Shown piece by piece: positions 39,101 through 51,206 of a stretch of DNA of 64,000 nt; positions within the stretch are counted from its first letter, which is position 1; each line of letters starts with the position of its first letter. The DNA is from Talinum fruticosum. Its lineage: Eukaryota; Streptophyta; Magnoliopsida; Caryophyllales; Talinaceae. A model generated the notes under the pieces. That model had not been told where the DNA came from and ran no database searches. It worked only from the letters and a program-made list of their open reading frames with translations. The stretch spans positions 1,949,501-2,013,500 of the forward strand of contig JAITYX010000090.1 of assembly GCA_021018815.1 (NCBI GenBank), in the 5' to 3' direction. Made by a program: the position numbers and the translations under genes.

Positions 39101-40433
39101 GGTATAGATTATGAAGAGACTTTTTCTCCTGTGGTGAGAATGACCTCTATTCGCCTACTTTTAGCCACTGGTTGCTCTTTTGGATTTGGAGTTAGTCCAG
39201 ATGGATGTAAAGACTGCCTTCATCAATGGTAATCTGGAGGAGGAAATTTATATGGATCAACCTATTGGTTTCGTATCAAAAGGACAAGAGGACAAAGTTT
39301 GTCGTCTTAAAAGATCTATATATGGTCTTAAATAGTCTTCCGGATCATGGTACTTTAGTTTCCATGAAGCTATTACTTCGTATGGCTTAACCATGGTTTC
39401 GAAGACCATTGTGTATATGTCAAGAGGACGACAGTAGGGATTATGTTCCTTACATTGTACGTTGATGACATACTACTGGCTGGAAACAACCTGGAAATGA
39501 TCAATGCTACTAAGAAGTGGTTGTCCTCCGTCTTCGAGATGAAAGACATGGGTGAAGCCAAGTATGTCCTTGGTGTGGAAATAATCGAAACCGTTCTAAA
39601 AAGCTTCTTGGTTTATGTCGGAAGGCATATATCGATAAAGTCCTGGAACGTTTTCGGATGCAAAATTCCAAACCCATTGACACTCCAGTTGATAAGGGTC
39701 TTACTTTAAGTCATGAGCAATGTCCTAAAACAGATAAAGAAAAGCAAAATATGAGTAGTGTTCCCTACGCTAGTGCGATAGGAAGCTTAATGTATGCCAT
39801 GTTATGTACACGGCTCGACATTTGCTTCGCGGTTGGATTTGTGAGTCGTTACCAAAATAACCCGGGACCTCGCTCATTGGCAAGCTGTCAAAAGAATAAT
39901 GCGCTATCTTCGTGGAACTACTGACTTGGTACTTTGTTATCAAGGAGGGGACCTAAAGCCGAGGGATACTCGGATGCAGATTGGGGTGGTGACCTGGATG
40001 AGTCCAAGTCAACCTCGGGATACGTTTTCACCCTTGGTGGGGGAGCCATATCTTGGTGCGAGTAAGAAGCAAGACCGCATAGCCCCGTCAACTATGGAAG
40101 CGGAATATGTCGCTAGTTGCCTTGCCGCTCGGGAGGCAATATGGCTAAGGAGTTTTCTCTAGGATGTCAACCTTTCTCCTAGAGTTGACGATCCTGTCGA
40201 GATGTGGTGCGATAACACTGCTTGCCATTCAATATGCTAAGGATCCTAAGTTTCATAGGAAGGCTAAGCATATTAAAAGGCGTTATCATTTTGTGAGGAA
40301 CGCTATAAAGTTGAAAGAGATTGTTGTCAAATACTTATCTATTAACAAGATGATCGCTGATCCTTTGACTAAACCTACTCCTAGAGATGTGTTCAAAACT
40401 CATATGATGAGTTTAGGTCTTCATAGAGTTTAG
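36192..40433 (+). pseudogene. Copia gag-pol, broken by stops and frameshifts
   Basis: Gag opens at ATG 36192 (LAGSNYDIWHRRVRF) and is cut at once by a TAG at 36300. A CCHC zinc knuckle lies at about 37008-37050 (CYNCGNKGHYARDC) and the protease motif at 37138 (WIVDSGASKHIV). The pre-integrase and integrase region spans about 37550-38140, with the HSDICGP and TDRGREY acidic residues and the GTPQQNGVAERRNR stretch. Reverse transcriptase carries [16 protein letters not shown] near 39200 and LYVDDILLAGN near 39455, and RNase H lies near 40050-40430. At least seven stops or frame changes separate these pieces, so no complete polyprotein can be made. Confidence 0.9.
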
Positions 40434-41452
40434 TCATTTGAAACATCTTGTAATTTTTGTTTTTGGACATACATTTTAGATGAACTTTCTCATTGAAATA
40501 AAGATTGGTGTTTCTTTTTCTTTGAATGTTCATAATTGTTTTGGTTGCATAATTTGGCACATCCGAATGTCACTAGGCTTCGATTATCTTGTCACACGAG
40601 ATAATCAACACTAACGCTTGAGTAGCGGTTAGGATGAGACTAAAATCATATTGGCACTAGGTGTGCAATATTGATTAATTTTTCGTACTCGAGACAGTAT
40701 GAAAAATATACATGAATAGTCGCCTTAGTAAGTCTAAGATGAGATTTAAGAAAAATCGAATATAACACAAACTTATATTGAAGCCTTTTAGCCGAATTTA
40801 AGTGTCGGGATTACGTTGAGTGTGCTAATCCAGTGACTCAAGTCAGATTTTAGGAAAAACTTGGACTTGTAATTCGTATGATATAAAAGTGACAGACTCA
40901 CCTTAGTGGGAGTTATATCATAACACACACTTCATACTGTGTGTGCTAAAAGACGACCTTGTGGAGTGACAATAGTTTCCCTTCCTTGTCCCTGTGTGAT
41001 CCTGAAACATTATTGTTTTAAAACACAATTCCCTTTGACTTAGGACTATGATGTGAAATCTAAGTCGGATGTTGCTACTTTAATGTACACTCCAAGAGTT
41101 ATAGAAATATACAGCTCAGCGGAATACATTAGGAAAGCAATCTTACCGAGATGTAACATCATGAGTGGCTAAGGAAAACTATTTCGTATTCACCATATCA
41201 GCACGGGCGATTATATTCAGAATATAATCATATGATATATCAGTAGGCATAAAGGGATTATATATGCCACATGTGATGTCTTGAATGGTTTGGGGAGTTG
41301 TCCTTATGAAAGTGTCGTGTTAGTTAGATGGTGACTTAATATGACAATACTGGTTATTTTTTTGGTCGCACGCTTCATTCCCGATATGAAACGTGAGGAG
41401 ATATAAAGGATTAGAGATTTTTGTTGTACGGCCTACGTGGCCGAGTGGGAGC

Positions 41453-41942
41453 TGTTGGACGAGGTTCATAAAACGGCCACTTAGACCCGTTAACTTCCGC
41501 TTAATTAATCTCCCTTCCTATCCGAGAAAGGTTCCTGGATAAGTGGGATGGCGAGATGAAGTTGAGATAGTCTCAACTTCTTAACAATAAGGATAGGAGC
41601 GAATGCTCCTATTTAATCGATAATGGGAGACACAGATTGAGACATCCGTGAACAACGCAGCATTCATTGCTTCTCTCGGATTTTCCCTAGAGATCCTCTA
41701 TTCTCCCTCACAGTTAGACCGACCATCTTAGGGTCTTCGGTTTTGAGACGTGACTGTTTCCGGCGACTCTAGTAGCCGCCGGATATACTGTTTCGGACGA
41801 CACTGGTAGAACCGGACTTCGGAGTACAACCGGAATTAAAGGATTAGTGACCCGGGAATTCACTTGTGGGCTATCGAACGGCAATCGATCCATTCGCTTC
41901 CGCAACTACTAAGGTTAGTCCTTATTTACATATATACCTACA
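41453..41942 (+). repeat. 3' LTR of the Copia element
   Basis: 490 bp, TGTTGGACGAGG to ATACCTACA, preceded by the purine-rich run GAGTGGGAGC (polypurine tract, 41443-41452) and followed by the target duplication CTACT. Confidence 0.93.
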
Positions 41943-41947
41943 CTACT

Positions 41948-42600
41948 AATCCAAAATAAATGTTAAAGAGTGTACAACCCTTTTTGCGGTTATTTACATA
42001 ACCCTTTAAGGTTACTGTATGCACTCCATCTTATGTATCCCCTAATGTGCAATGGAGTGTACATAACCTTTTCGAGGTTACTTTGTATACTCTAATATTA
42101 TAGGCATGTTAGGGGTGTAAGGTTAAACCCGTAATAAAATTTCTTCATTGGTGTTTGGTTTTTCGTTTTGTGTAACTGTACACTCACGATTTACTCCCAC
42201 CTCTTTTTCTTTCCTTGTTATTTGTCTTTCTATTTCTCTCTTCTTTTTTTTGGGGGGTTTAAAAAATGAAAAATATCTTGTAAGAAGGATTAGTCGTAAT
42301 TTGTAGACTGACTTATTTATGACAAACAAATACAAAAGTGAGAATACTCAAAAATTAAATTAAAAAATTTGGGATTTGAAAAAATTAGCTAGTATCTCAA
42401 GATTTTTTTTTCAATGGACTATCCAATCGGGCTCCTATTCATTCCAAATATTACGTTATTATATTCCTATTTACTTAGTTTTTGACTCAAAAAATAAAAT
42501 ATTTTCTAAGATTTTTATTTATTTTATTTATAAGTAATAAATTAAATGGAGTGAAAGAGAAGCTTGGGCAACCGGGGACTCTACAATTCAAGGCATTGAC
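41948..42600. other. Displaced 3' flank of the small-peptide gene
   Basis: The first bases after the right target duplication (AATCC...) supply the rest of the peptide gene's original TAA stop, so this DNA was its 3' flank before the Copia insertion. It contains near-repeats of GAGTGTACA...GGTTA at 41970-42090. No gene is visible. Confidence 0.55.
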
Positions 42601-42603
42601 AAT

Positions 42604-43433
42604 TATGACCTTACTCTATTTACCTGTAAGAAACTTTAAGATTGTAAGAAGTTGTAAGCAATTGTAAAAAGTTATGAGGAGTTGTAAAAAACTATAAGCA
42701 GTTGTAAGTATCTATAAGGAGCTGTAAGAAGTTATTATAAGCGGCTATGATGAATATAAGATGTTTTACATGACTTGATAAAAATATTTAATATATTTTT
42801 ATAGTTATGTACAACATATTTGTATTTCTATTTATTAATTTAATGTAAATTATAAAATTTATATATTTGTAATGCCAAATGCATATGCATCAGTTTATTG
42901 ATTTGATTTTTTTAATTTTTTTTAAAATTTATATTTATGAAAAGAGTTTATATAGATGCATAAATGACTTTCATATAATGGATATTTGAAAATGAGCTTA
43001 ATTTTACAAGTTTGAAATAAATGTCCTCAACTACTAAATATTGTCAACTATTAAATTAGTAGTTGAGGACATTTTTTCAAACTTGTAAAATTAAGGTCAT
43101 TTTTTACTACCTATTATATGAAAATTATTTATGCATCTATAAAAAAATTTCATAAATATCAAATATAATTTCTTTTTTTCTTGAAAAATAAATCAGTAAA
43201 CATGACATATATGCGTTTGGCATCACAAATATATAAATTTTATAATTCTATTACGTAATAAAATACAAAAATGTTATACATAATAAAAATACACATATAA
43301 ATACATTAAACATTTTTATCGAATTATATATAACATTTTATATTTCTTCTAGCTCATTTCAACTTCTTATATATTTTTATACCCGCTTACAACTCCTTCC
43401 AACTTCTTACAATTTATGCTAAATGGAACAGAC
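42604..43433. mobile_element. Foldback element with two long inverted arms
   Basis: The sequence folds on itself around 43045. The part to the left (for example ATGTCCTCAACTACTAA at 43021, ACAAGTTTGAAA, TAGATGCATAAAT) returns in reverse complement to the right over roughly 390 bp per arm, with scattered mismatches. The outer part of each arm has short repeats of GTAAGAAGTT (left) or AACTTCTTAC (right). The right end is GCTAAATGGAACA; a decayed version of the same sequence reversed is at the left end. There is no coding capacity. Such structure is typical of foldback-type DNA elements, and a transcript would form a long hairpin. Confidence 0.7.
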
Positions 43434-43861
43434 TGAAATAACTCAAATAATTTCGTCACATTCAACTTGAATATTTTCGTCACATTCAACTTGACTATTT
43501 ACCTATAAACCTTAAACTTTAACAAAATGTATGTAATATTATTCATGATAACTAACTTAAATGGACATGATACTTTTGAAATTAATTAGTTATTGAAATT
43601 TGCTAGTGAATTTCTTAAGACATAAAATTAAATTAATGTACCCAATGGGTATTAATTATCAAAATCCTTACATATATACAAATAAATCGATATACTCATA
43701 ATTAGTGATGAGAGTATGAGTATGTAAATGGAAAAAATAGGGTGTGAGGATATATGTGCCACATACATATTCCACAACCATCCCTATAGTAGACCCCTTT
43801 ACATATATAATATTCACCAACAAATAATTTTCATTAATGATAGAAAAATAAATTCATAATA

Positions 43862-44230
43862 AATTTCGATGTGAAAAATATTATGTAGTTGTAAGGAGTC
43901 GTAAGGAATCGTAAGGAGTCGTAAGGAGCTGTAAGAAGTTGTAAGAAACTATAAGAAGTTATAAGAAGTTGTAAGAAGTCTGTAAGGAATGTTGTAAGGA
44001 GTTGTAAGGTCATGAAGCGAGCTAAATGGAACAAGACCTTATAAAGCCTTGTTCCATTTAGCTTTAGCTTATACCCTTATAATTGTTTACATCTCCTTAC
44101 AACTTCTTACAGTGTTTACAGCTCGTTACATCATTTTATAACTAACTTTAGAATTATCGTACAACTCCTTAATACAACTGTTTACAACTCCTTACAACTC
44201 CTTACAACCTTTCAACTCCTTACAACTAAT
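43862..44230. repeat. Palindromic array of GTTGTAAGGA-type short repeats
   Basis: About a dozen variants of (G)TTGTAAGGAG/GTCGTAAGGAG run from 43885 to 44010. From 44085 to 44230 the reverse complement (CTCCTTACAAC) is repeated in the same manner. The centre near 44042 is a hairpin of GCTAAATGGAACAAG and CTTGTTCCATTTAGC. It shares terminal and repeat motifs with the foldback element at 42604-43433, so the two are probably related. Confidence 0.7.
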
Positions 44231-44249
44231 TAGAACCAGGACTAAAAGG

Positions 44250-45259
44250 GAATAAGCGACAATCAATTGAGGGGGCAGCAACTTTAGTATTTAGCCGTAA
44301 CTTAGGAGATTAATTAGGTTAATTTTAGTATAGGTTTTTAGTTTTCCTCTTGCAAATTTTGTCTAACATATTTTAGATTCAATTATTATTTTAGTGTTAT
44401 TTATTAATTCAGTTTTTGACAGTTTTTAGTTTCAGTTCGATTCGTTCTTGATAAGATTTTTATTATCCTTTGATGTTAGCAGTAGTTATATTAATTATTT
44501 AATTTTATATTTAAGTTTAATTTGTTAGTTTATGTCATTGTTTAGGTCGATCTGTATTAGTTTAGTCTGTTAGATTAACTGTGTTTTATGTTAATTAGTT
44601 GTTAGTTTGTGTTATTTTGGTTGTGATTATCCTCCTTATTGGCTAAGTAATCTTGATGAGCCTTAATTTACCTAGATTATGCTAGTATTTTTAGGTCGTT
44701 TCTCTTACCTACCACATGTTCGATGAGATGCCCGAAAGAGTCTTTTCATCTTGATTTTTAGGTGATTGGTCTATAACTAAAAGGTGGAGTCAATTTGCTA
44801 GTGTGGGTAGAGAGAATAGTTAAGATTTTGGCATGAAATTAGTTTGAATCCTAGCTAGGTCCTAGGTTGCTATTTTTGTAGTCTACTTAAGCTAACCCCA
44901 TGAAATGAGGAGGTTAGAATAATTAGACTAACTCATTACCCTCGAAAGTGTGGCTTGAGTAAGTTTTTATAATGCAACCAACCACTCCTAAATACTTCTA
45001 TAATCTTGGGTATGTTTAGACTTGATTTGATTAATTTATTTATTAAGTGATAAATCACAATACGAGCATATTTTTATTGCTTTCTAGGCTAGTTTAATTA
45101 TCATAATCATCCCCCGTTTTGATTCACCTATCTTGAGAGCTTATGATAACTTTAATATTTAAAACACGACTCTCTCTGGACACGACTCATGCTTGCTGGT
45201 TAGGTACAACTACGCCGTGCACTTACGGTTATAATTTTAAGACTTGATTCTTCCTAACA
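44250..45259 (+). mobile_element. Gypsy-type LTR, copy e (opposite orientation)
   Basis: Reverse complement of the family at 1.5, 10.2 and 22.3 kb. It has the CTCTGGACACGACTC signature near 45175, the CCCATGAAATGAGG and CTCGAAAGTGTGGCTTGAG blocks near 44900-44960, and a clear end CTTCCTAACA at 45259. The low boundary is approximate. Confidence 0.55.
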
Positions 45260-45306
45260 ACTCCTATCTCGGGGCAACCCCAATTGGACTTGAAGACACA
45301 TGGGGG

Positions 45307-46163
45307 ATAGGGATACCAAACCCAAATTTAAACCCATGTCCACAACCCATCCCAACTCCTTTGCTCAACTTGTAAGCAAAATGTCTCCTCCAAACTTTGA
45401 ACTTTGGAAAAGTGAGTGGAAATGTAGAGTGTTTGGTATGTTAGTATCTCAAGATATTTGGATATAATTAAAGTTGTAGTGATCTTTATAATACAATGTT
45501 TGGTTACGATTTTCTAATGTGTTGAGTTTGCATTCGTCATGTTGTTCAAGCCCTGTATTATCTAATTTTTACTTGTAAATAATGTAATTTTTAGAATTTT
45601 TACTTATATTATTTACTTTTGTAGGTAATAATTTGAGTTCGACAAGTTAAGAAAAATCAGTCAAAAAATGAAGACATTTTTGCAATTCGAAGTCTTTGGG
45701 TTTTACAGGTATGCGGGTTTTACGGGTATGCAGTTTTTATTTGGGTACAAATAGACTAAAAATAATGATACCCATATTTAATATTTTTCACCGTTCCACC
45801 CAAAAAATAGATAGCAAACATGGAAGAAGGAGACGAGATAGGGGTAGGCAAAAGACATCCATAAACTAAGACTTCTTCTTTTGAAATGAGCCTAAAATTT
45901 AGCCCTTAGTTTTTTTTTTTTTTCTAACATTTAGTAAAGCGGGTTGTGGGTGTTAAGTGGGCAGGTATGGGGCTGGTGTTCGGATACGGGTTGTGGGTGT
46001 TATATGGGGCGGGTGAAGCCTAAACCCATACTCATACCCGTCCCATACCCATTTTAACCATACACGTCTCATACCCATTTTTTCAAAATTTTATCACCCA
46101 TTTGGATTTTAAATGGGGCGCGTTTTATAGGTTTTAAATGGGTATGAGTTTTTTGCCAGCCCT
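45307..46163. mobile_element. Possible decayed hAT-like element rich in GGGTATGGG motifs
   Basis: It begins TAGGGATACCAAACCCA, and the right end reversed begins TAGGGCTGGCAAAAAACTC. Between them are many copies of ACCCATACC/GGTATGGG. The ends resemble those of the two hAT elements, but I see no matching 8-bp target duplication. Confidence 0.35.
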
Positions 46164-46254
46164 AACCATTTGCTAGCTTTCGGAGTAGTGAAGAGCTATG
46201 TCAATTGCCCATTAGCTCAAAATATGCACCATACTTGGATACTTTAACTGCCTT

Positions 46255-47150
46255 CATATAAGAATTGAGGATCGTAGCTTAGTTTTATTAGGTTAATCTA
46301 GCTTATTTAGTTAGTTTATCTCTTGTACATTTATATTCAATTCATGTTTTAGTTTTGATTATCTAAGTAAGTTTGCATTTTTAGTTTCGATACGACTCGT
46401 TCGTAATAACTTCTTCCCTTTTCTTTTCTCTCTATGTCATTGTTTGAGTCGGTTAATATTAGTTTTGTTATTAGATTTAATTGTATTTCATGTTGTTAAA
46501 TTGTATTGCTTTGGTTGTAATTATCCTTCTTAATGGTTGGTTGATCTTGTGTGGGCATTAATTTACCTAGTTTATGATAGTATTTTTGAGATTATCTCTC
46601 TTACCCGTCATATGTTTGATGAGATGCCTAAAAAGGTCTTTTGATCTTGATTCTTAAGGGGTTGATCTATCACTTGAAGTCAATTGCTAGTGTAGGTAGA
46701 GAGAATTGTTAGGATTTTGGTATGAAAATAGTTCTAATCTAGCTAGGTCTAAGGTTTCTATTGTTGTAGTCTAGTTGGGTAACCCCACGGAAAATATGGG
46801 GTTAGAATAATTAGATTAACTCATGACCCTGGAAAGTGACTTGAGGAAATTTTGATTATGCGATCTACCTCTCCTAAAACTTGTATAGGCTTGAGTATGT
46901 TAAAAGTTATAATGATTGATTAGTTTGTTAAGTGGTGAAATCACTATCCGAGGATCCTTTTAGTGGTTTCAAGGATTAGTTTAGTTATTACATTTCTCAT
47001 CTCTCTTGATTTGTCTTGCTTGAAAGTTTAAGATCACTTTGGTACGTGAAGCAAAACTTTTTGTTGATATGACCCGTGCTTATTAGCTAGCAGCTACAAC
47101 TACATCGTGTACCTTGCGGTTATAAATTTAGGATTTAATTATTTTGAACT
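46255..47150 (+). mobile_element. Gypsy-type LTR, copy f (opposite orientation)
   Basis: It follows the same order as copy e: ...TATGTTTGATGAGATGCC near 46610, AGTCTAGTTGGGTAACCCC near 46770, and the decayed signature ATATGACCCGTGC near 47068, ending with TAAATTTAGGATTTAATTA. It is more diverged than copy e. Boundaries are approximate. Confidence 0.5.
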
Positions 47151-48111
47151 TAATATAATCATAATTTCATTATAATTGCATTAACTTTTATCTATATAAT
47201 TATAATTACTTAGAAATTCACTAAACAATTTTAATTAGTAATAAATTTTCATTCATTTGTGATAACTCTCTCTCTCTTTATTTCGTCTCCTTTTATAACT
47301 TTCTTTCTTCTCCTTCACTAGCAAATAGATAATTCATTTGAGAAGAAATTTAATTTTCTTTCTTTTTTAAATTTTTTTAATGTATAATATAATCAGTTGC
47401 TACTTAAAAAAAAATTCAACTTCAATATTTTTAATTCAAAATTTAATATTTAATTAAAAAATTAAAAGAAGCTTAAATTTGAATTTTGAAATCAACATTC
47501 CTTCACTTGGTTACTAATGATTAGTTATGTTTTAATGATAAATTTAAAATGAAACAATCAAAATATGTCAATATACTTTTAATAAATAAGGATAGAGTTT
47601 TTATTGACGATTAATTAATTTATATTATTATTAATGATGATCTCTGCTTTATACCGATTAATAATGGCTTCTAGTCATGGAGAATTAATGTCAGAAAAAG
47701 AGGTTGTTAGAAAAACTAGAACGGCCCAACCCAGAACATAAATTAATGGCCATTTCCATACATTTTACAGTGGCCTGTCATTCTTCCATGTTCCCTGCTA
47801 GTTGTCTATCCCTACCAGCTCTTTCTTGTTACATATTTACAGTTATCCCAGAGTGTGGAGACGGATCCTCTCTTGACCCAATACAGACCTTTGAGTGTTG
47901 GTGAAAGTTGTGCGAGACCGGGTATATATTTTTATGGGATGTTAGCCGGGAACCCTGAACCCTGACTACGGGGAGAGGGTTATTATGTGTGTGGAGAGGG
48001 AAGATAGATTCTGAGTGTAATTATGTGCTAGTCTTATTCAAGTTCAAACTACTTTTCATACTCTTCAAACTAGTAAAATTTAACGTTTGAGTCTTATTAG
48101 AAAAGTACACT
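47151..48111. other. Intergenic stretch without a recognised gene
   Basis: It is AT-rich to about 47640, then of average composition. An open frame of 66 codons on the plus strand at 47704-47904 has no recognisable domain and I do not call it a gene. Confidence 0.5.
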
Positions 48112-49240
48112 TTAAAGTTTGAGGAATCGAGCATCCAACGGCCAGTTATAAAATTCTCAGCGAATGTCGGCCTAAGCTCAACCGTTCTACTTGATGTATG
48201 ATTGGGGTTGATCAACAATAATCAATTCACTAATTGGTCCAATTTGAATATCATCTCTTGGCGCACTGAAAACGGTCCATGATATTATCTTGTCCAGAAT
48301 TTGTCACCACTCTATGTATCACATCCTTAAATATCCCGTTATTCATTACCTATATGGATGAGAAATTCATTGGAAAATAGTAAGTAGGGGTTATATCAGC
48401 TTACACTCTGATTTTGGGTTAACTATTTATCTTTCAAGGTTGGTTAGAGTTTGGTCAATTTTCCTTGGGGAGAAAAAAGTTTTGGTTCAAGGTTGGTTAG
48501 AGTTTGGTCAATTTTTCTTGGAGTTATGCCTTTTATTTGGCTCAAATATGGATGTGGGTAACTCGAGTTGATAAATTTTTAAAAATAAATGCAATAATTA
48601 ATATGCCAAAGTAGCTTTTGAGAAGGCATATTGAATTACCTCTCCCAAGTCGCCAAGGTTGAGAAACAGTGCGTAGGAATCACCGGTACATTGAACCATT
48701 GACCATCCTTCTCAACTTGTAGGCCTTCCACCCCTAGCTTCACAAGGATAGCTGTGAGAGTTATGTTGTTGGGTGTGTGGAGCCTAATGGGTGTTTTGGG
48801 CTTGGGAAAATTGCATTACGGGTAAAAAACGGGAAATATGGATAACAAACATCAAGAACTGGCCCTTGCCGGGCGAAAGGAATTAGGAGCAGCCGGCCAG
48901 CAGCCAACAACATGTGGGTCCCAGCCATTTCTGCAGGCAATATGCGGGTGCCTTGATCGGTATCTTGAAAGCCTAATGAAAGAAATTGTGAGAGATAAAT
49001 CTGCTTCTGATCGGAATTAATTAGTAGTACGTAATTCACTTGAGGGTACGCTAACCATCAATATATAAAGCTCAACAAAGGAACACACCTCCTACAGCTA
49101 TCTCTAATTGGCGATCTGCGCTTAGCAATTAATATCAATATAGCCGCTATATTCATGGGCGAATGAAAGACTAAAGCATGCATTGAACCGATATGTGTAA
49201 ATAATGATAGAGGATCACCCCAGAATGCATCCGATGTGTG
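48112..49240 (-). pseudogene. 2-oxoglutarate-dependent dioxygenase, copy D (remnant)
   Basis: Inverted copy of the locus at 61.4-64 kb. In minus-strand order: upstream DNA matching copy C (about 49240-48931), then an abrupt jump near 48908-48930 into part of the LTR that also interrupts copy C (to 48767), the last part of exon 3 (48766-48640, donor GAG|GTAATT), intron 3, and exon 4 (48349-48112, starting VMNNGIFKDVIHRVVTNS, with the distal iron-binding His still readable). Exons 1 and 2 and most of exon 3 are deleted, and exon 4 has frameshifts. No enzyme can be made. The shared LTR shows that copies C and D descend from one already interrupted gene. Confidence 0.85.
48767..48908 (-). repeat. 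LTR fragment inside dioxygenase copy D
   Basis: Matches the end of the LTR at 62972-63473 (shared GTTGGGTGTGTGGAGC end, CATCAAGAAC and GCCAGCAGCCAACA blocks, all in reverse complement). Its other end is deleted. Confidence 0.75.
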
Positions 49241-49249
49241 ATTCACAAG

Positions 49250-50880
49250 AGTATAATTTGAGCCTGAGGTGACGATCGAGGAAGACTTAACAAATCTTCA
49301 TTGCTGAAATAATATTCTATCATCATACTGGTCACTTTTAGTGAAGATTATCTACTCCAAGGCCTTTGCATTTTGAAGCAGAAACTGTGCAAATTAGATT
49401 ACAGATTCCAGTAATCCCACAATTTCAACAGTCCTCAGGCACTGCAAGACCATGTGCTTTGAAGCTCACTTAGCTCCTCGAACAAATGGGATATCTGCAA
49501 AGATCAGCAGGCAAAGTTCGCAACAAACTAGCAATGCCCGGAAGATCAAATCAATGGAGGTCTACTGTCTATCTCCAAGACCAAACACTTCCCATTGAAA
49601 TGGAGCCACATAGTAAATGCTTCAATTCACATGTTGAGAGAACCTAGTAATATTCAAATAAAAGATATCAGCCGATGCATGAAACAGAAGCTATAATAAG
49701 CCATCAAATATACTAATCAACTGTACAATAGATGAATGACTGGTTGATTTAGTTACATTTTGCGTGTGAAGTGTCAGCACGATGTGCATCATGTAAGCTC
49801 AGTAAAAGAAATATCAAGAACAAAAATAGGAAGGAAATATTTACCTGAATGAGTCGTTTCTGGTTAGATTTCTACAGATTACGCAGGTAAGATGCAAGAT
49901 AACTACAATGCAGGATATAAGCTTACCTGAACAATCCAAGTTTTAAGCGTAAAATCTGAACATGCGAACCTTCTCCGCAAGATCTCTTGTCACATTTTGA
50001 TCATCTTCAATTGGACTTTGATAATCATCGTAGTCCTTAAGCTGACACGTATTCCAGCTTCTGATACGAATCATAAAACGGGCATAAGCCAGAGACCAGA
50101 CATTCTTCAACTTGCATTTCTTCCCATCCATAAATCCCAAAATCTCCAGGGACAGAAGATTGGGAGCATTGATTTCCAGCCATCCATGATCGAAATTGTG
50201 ATAAATTGTCCCATAATTTTTTATTACCAGTCTCCTCAGCCTTCCTGAGTGAATGCTTATGTGATCAAACCTTGAACAATCCTTAAGTTGTAGAGAATCC
50301 AAGAGAGAACTACCATAAAGAAACTTCTGGATCACATCAGCATCCAATTCGATACTTTTCAAACTTAGATGCTTGAGTGATCTCCAACACACGGGCGAGT
50401 AAATAGGAGGAACAGAGCAACAAGCTACACTTAATTTTTTTCAAACAGTCACATGCAAATAATGTTCGAGGCAACATTTTCTAAGTATCAGATGTGTCTT
50501 GAAGCTTGATGCTAACATCCTCAATTTGCTTAATGACTGCAGCATGGACCCATTGGCTAATTGAGGAGGCCCTTAGATTTGCATAAAATGCTTTGAGAAC
50601 AAACTTTGTCGATTTTAGAAGATTTATGTAGGATTAAGGTTTTGGCAACAGACTCGAAAATTGCTTTCTAGATCTCCTTTTAAAAATATATATCAGCACA
50701 GAGGTTTCGGCTCAGTGTTGCACCATCTCTTGAATAACGTACAGGTTTTTACAGCATATCTGGTAAGCATCAAGGATAGGATTCAGGTATCTTATTCTCT
50801 GAAAATATGGCAGTTCGCTAATCCGATCTAAAGCACACTTTGGCCAACAGAATCTCCGCTGTTTTCATCTTCAAGTAACG
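49250..50880 (-). pseudogene. F-box/FBD gene (broken), tandem relative of the gene at 51.7-54.2 kb
   Basis: The F-box region (about 50880-50700, CALDRISELPYF...) changes frame within the motif and meets a stop. The leucine-rich part is open at about 50420-49950 (CWRSLKHLSLKSIELDADV, SRFDHISIHSGRLRRLVI) but shifts frame just before the exon end at 49927. A short second exon (about 49650-49515) and the FBD exon (about 49490-49250, VLQCLRTVEIVGL...FAQFLLQNAKALE) each hold stops. The same exons are in better condition in the neighbour at 51.7-54.2 kb. Function as an SCF ubiquitin-ligase adaptor is family knowledge and cannot apply to this copy. Confidence 0.8.
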
Positions 50881-51134
50881 AGTTGAAAACTGGAGCTCAT
50901 GTCAACACAATGGGCAATTCAAATTAGGCAAAACTTTAAATACTCACAAAATTAACTTGTAATGAAAAATCTGGGGGAAAATTACAGGGTTTAGTCAATG
51001 TCTGATTATCAGGTATCAGAATTTTCTCTTAAATTACACACATTCAAATGAAAATTGAAAGCACTAGAAAAAGTATCCAAAAAAAATTGCATGGAAATTT
51101 CCATAAAAATAGCCAGCATTAAGCTAAGATATTT

Positions 51135-51206
51135 CGCCATTGCCGGGGATCAAACCCGGGTCACCAGCGTGACAGGCGGTAATACTCACCGCTATACTAC
51201 AACAAC
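51135..51206 (-). pseudogene. Decayed tRNA-Asp (GTC)
   Basis: 72 bases, aligned end to end without gaps to the two intact tRNA-Asp genes in this window. The anticodon GTC is kept, but the anticodon stem has two mismatched pairs and the T-loop reads TTTGATC instead of TTCGATC, losing the invariant C56. These changes should prevent normal folding. Confidence 0.75.

Larger units (their letters stand above)
33968..41942 (+). mobile_element. Full-length Copia element with both LTRs, decayed coding region
   Basis: It is bordered by a perfect 5-bp target duplication CTACT (33963-33967 and 41943-41947), with LTRs starting TGTTGGAC and ending in CA. It is 7975 bp long. Order is 5' LTR, primer-binding site, long leader, gag, protease, integrase, reverse transcriptase, RNase H, polypurine tract, 3' LTR, which is the Copia order. 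By eye the LTRs differ by about 13 substitutions and 5 single-base indels over some 490 bp, about 2.7 percent, so it inserted fairly recently, plausibly 1-2 million years ago at common plant rates. A solo LTR of the same family lies at 52688-53191. Confidence 0.95.

Noticed and set aside
47704..47904. 66-codon plus-strand open frame
   Set aside because: It has no domain, no splice sites that I could match and no similarity to anything in the window.
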